Positions 4,767 through 5,567 of a DNA stretch of 5,567 nt are shown here, piece by piece. Both the position numbers and the translations under genes were made by a program. The stretch is from Marinagarivorans sp. UBA5870 (GTDB lineage Bacteria; Pseudomonadota; Gammaproteobacteria; Pseudomonadales; Cellvibrionaceae). The stretch is from positions 16,242-21,808 of the forward strand of contig DJFO01000262.1 in NCBI GenBank assembly GCA_002432555.1, read 5' to 3'. The notes under the pieces are model-generated. The model did no database searches. It had not been told where the DNA came from and was given only the letters and a program-made list of their open reading frames with translations. How positions within the stretch are numbered: the stretch's first letter is position 1; each line of letters begins with the position of its first letter.

Positions 4767-5567
4767 ATGTCCAATCGAAGCAAAAGTCGACCCTTTGTCT
4801 CCCTGAGCCTGTTCCTCTCCCTCGGAGTCATGCTGGTCACGTCCGTATTGCTGTTCACCCGCCCCCATAATCCGGTGACCGCGCTTATGCACACGGTGCT
4901 GGGGTCAGCACTGGTGCTATTGGCGTTGTGGCATTTGAAAAACAATCTGGCGGTATTGCGGCAGCATCTCAAACTGCGGGCTTCCACCCATAAACCGGGG
5001 TTCAATGGGAGCCCGATGCTCGCGCTCTTCGTCTGTGGCGGGTTGATCGGTGCCGCATTTTTCCAATGGGGACCCCTAATGGATCTCTACGTTTGGGGCA
5101 CCGCCCTGCGAGCCGGCGCCCCCGCCGTCGATCAGCAGCGCTTCACCTATGAACGCCTGGAGTTCGCGGCAGCGGGGGCCGAGGGTTCTCCGCTGCGCAT
5201 TGACCTGCGCACGGGCCCGAGTTTCGCTTGGCCGCAGTACGCTTTTTGGCTTGAAACTCTGCAGGGCGACATGATCCAGCCGCTCTACGTCACCCGCAAG
5301 CTGGCGGACAACCGATTTGACGTCAAGGTCACGCCAAAACGGCGGGGCCTCTCATTGACATCGAATCCGTTGTTCACTGCGAACGCCGACGCTCTTTTTG
5401 ATTTCGTCGATGACCCCGCAACCGCCGGCGACCGGGCCAGACCGGAATCTCTGCCGGTGTTTCTGCACAAACTGGCGGCAGTCCAGCCAACCGCTGGTCC
5501 GGAGCGCGCTACTCGCCCGGCGGCCATCGACGGTTATGCAGGCGCGACGCTACAGCAGAGCTTCCTG
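4767..5567 (+). CDS. DUF4405-like membrane protein with periplasmic C-terminal domain (runs off the right edge)
   Basis: From the ATG at 4767 the frame is open for 267 codons to the window edge. Residues 10-30 and 38-57 are transmembrane helices; the second reads MHTVLGSALVLLALWHLKNN with His42 and His56, and Asn59 follows. This is the His-Gly-His-Asn layout of DUF4405-type cytochrome-b-like helices, so haem binding is possible. A third helix spans about 83-102. The rest (about 110-267) should be periplasmic. It contains RIDLRTGPSFAWPQYAFWLE then TLQGDMIQPLYVTRK (about 144-178), resembling the 'WLED..G..IQTLYVT' strands of DUF2271-like domains, and near the end IDGYAGATLQQSF, which may be a variant of a D..(S/T)GAT motif. 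The strong AAGGAG fixes the start. The gene follows the regulator by 77 nt and may be co-transcribed with it or be its target. The family call is moderate and the function unknown; redox membrane biology is inference. Confidence 0.75.
   Translation, partial: MSNRSKSRPFVSLSLFLSLGVMLVTSVLLFTRPHNPVTALMHTVLGSALVLLALWHLKNNLAVLRQHLKLRASTHKPGFNGSPMLALFVCGGLIGAAFFQWGPLMDLYVWGTALRAGAPAVDQQRFTYERLEFAAAGAEGSPLRIDLRTGPSFAWPQYAFWLETLQGDMIQPLYVTRKLADNRFDVKVTPKRRGLSLTSNPLFTANADALFDFVDDPATAGDRARPESLPVFLHKLAAVQPTAGPERATRPAAIDGYAGATLQQSFL

Overview
The window looks like an ordinary chromosomal stretch from a GC-rich (roughly 60%) Gram-negative bacterium. It encodes a lipoprotein signal, Sec signal peptides, a periplasmic PQQ-type dehydrogenase and a ToxR/CadC-type membrane regulator. 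The truncated first gene resembles the N-terminus of GH31 alpha-xylosidases/alpha-glucosidases of plant-polysaccharide degraders such as Cellvibrio, so a gammaproteobacterium of the Cellvibrionales type is my best guess. That taxonomic call is inference from protein flavour only. I see no transposase, integrase, CRISPR array, tRNA or rRNA.

Layout. (1) Positions 355 to 1, minus strand: start of a GH31-like outer-membrane lipoprotein, cut off by the window edge. (2) 356-714: divergent intergenic region without a convincing gene. It holds a long inverted repeat (395-433), two back-to-back hairpins (486-533) with the second followed by a T tract (a plus-strand intrinsic-terminator shape), and a possible minus-strand promoter. 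(3) 715-2834, plus strand: a compact three-gene unit encoding a small DUF6152-type periplasmic protein, a four-helix DUF6644-type membrane protein, and a secreted PQQ-dependent sugar/sorbosone dehydrogenase. (4) 2835-3192: a second gene-free region rich in hairpins and palindromes, with an orphan minus-strand terminator shape. (5) 3193-4689, plus strand: a CadC/ToxR-like regulator with cytoplasmic winged helix, one transmembrane helix and a periplasmic domain ending in TPR-like repeats. It has no ATG start. (6) 4767 to the right edge, plus strand: a DUF4405-like three-helix membrane protein with a periplasmic C-terminal domain, cut off by the window edge.

How they may work together. The 715-2834 unit can be read as a periplasmic oxidation module: the beta-propeller dehydrogenase oxidises a sugar or related alcohol/aldose, and the His-containing membrane protein is a candidate route for electrons to the quinone pool. 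The small His-His protein would be an accessory. Only the dehydrogenase assignment is secure; the rest is inference. The regulator at 3193 sits between this unit and the DUF4405-like gene and may control either or both. The most unusual signals are the structured 391-540 leader/sRNA-like region, the hairpin array after the dehydrogenase gene, and the dyads around the regulator start. No feature proves a previously undescribed system, but the DUF6152/DUF6644/PQQ-enzyme cassette is poorly characterised and is the best candidate.
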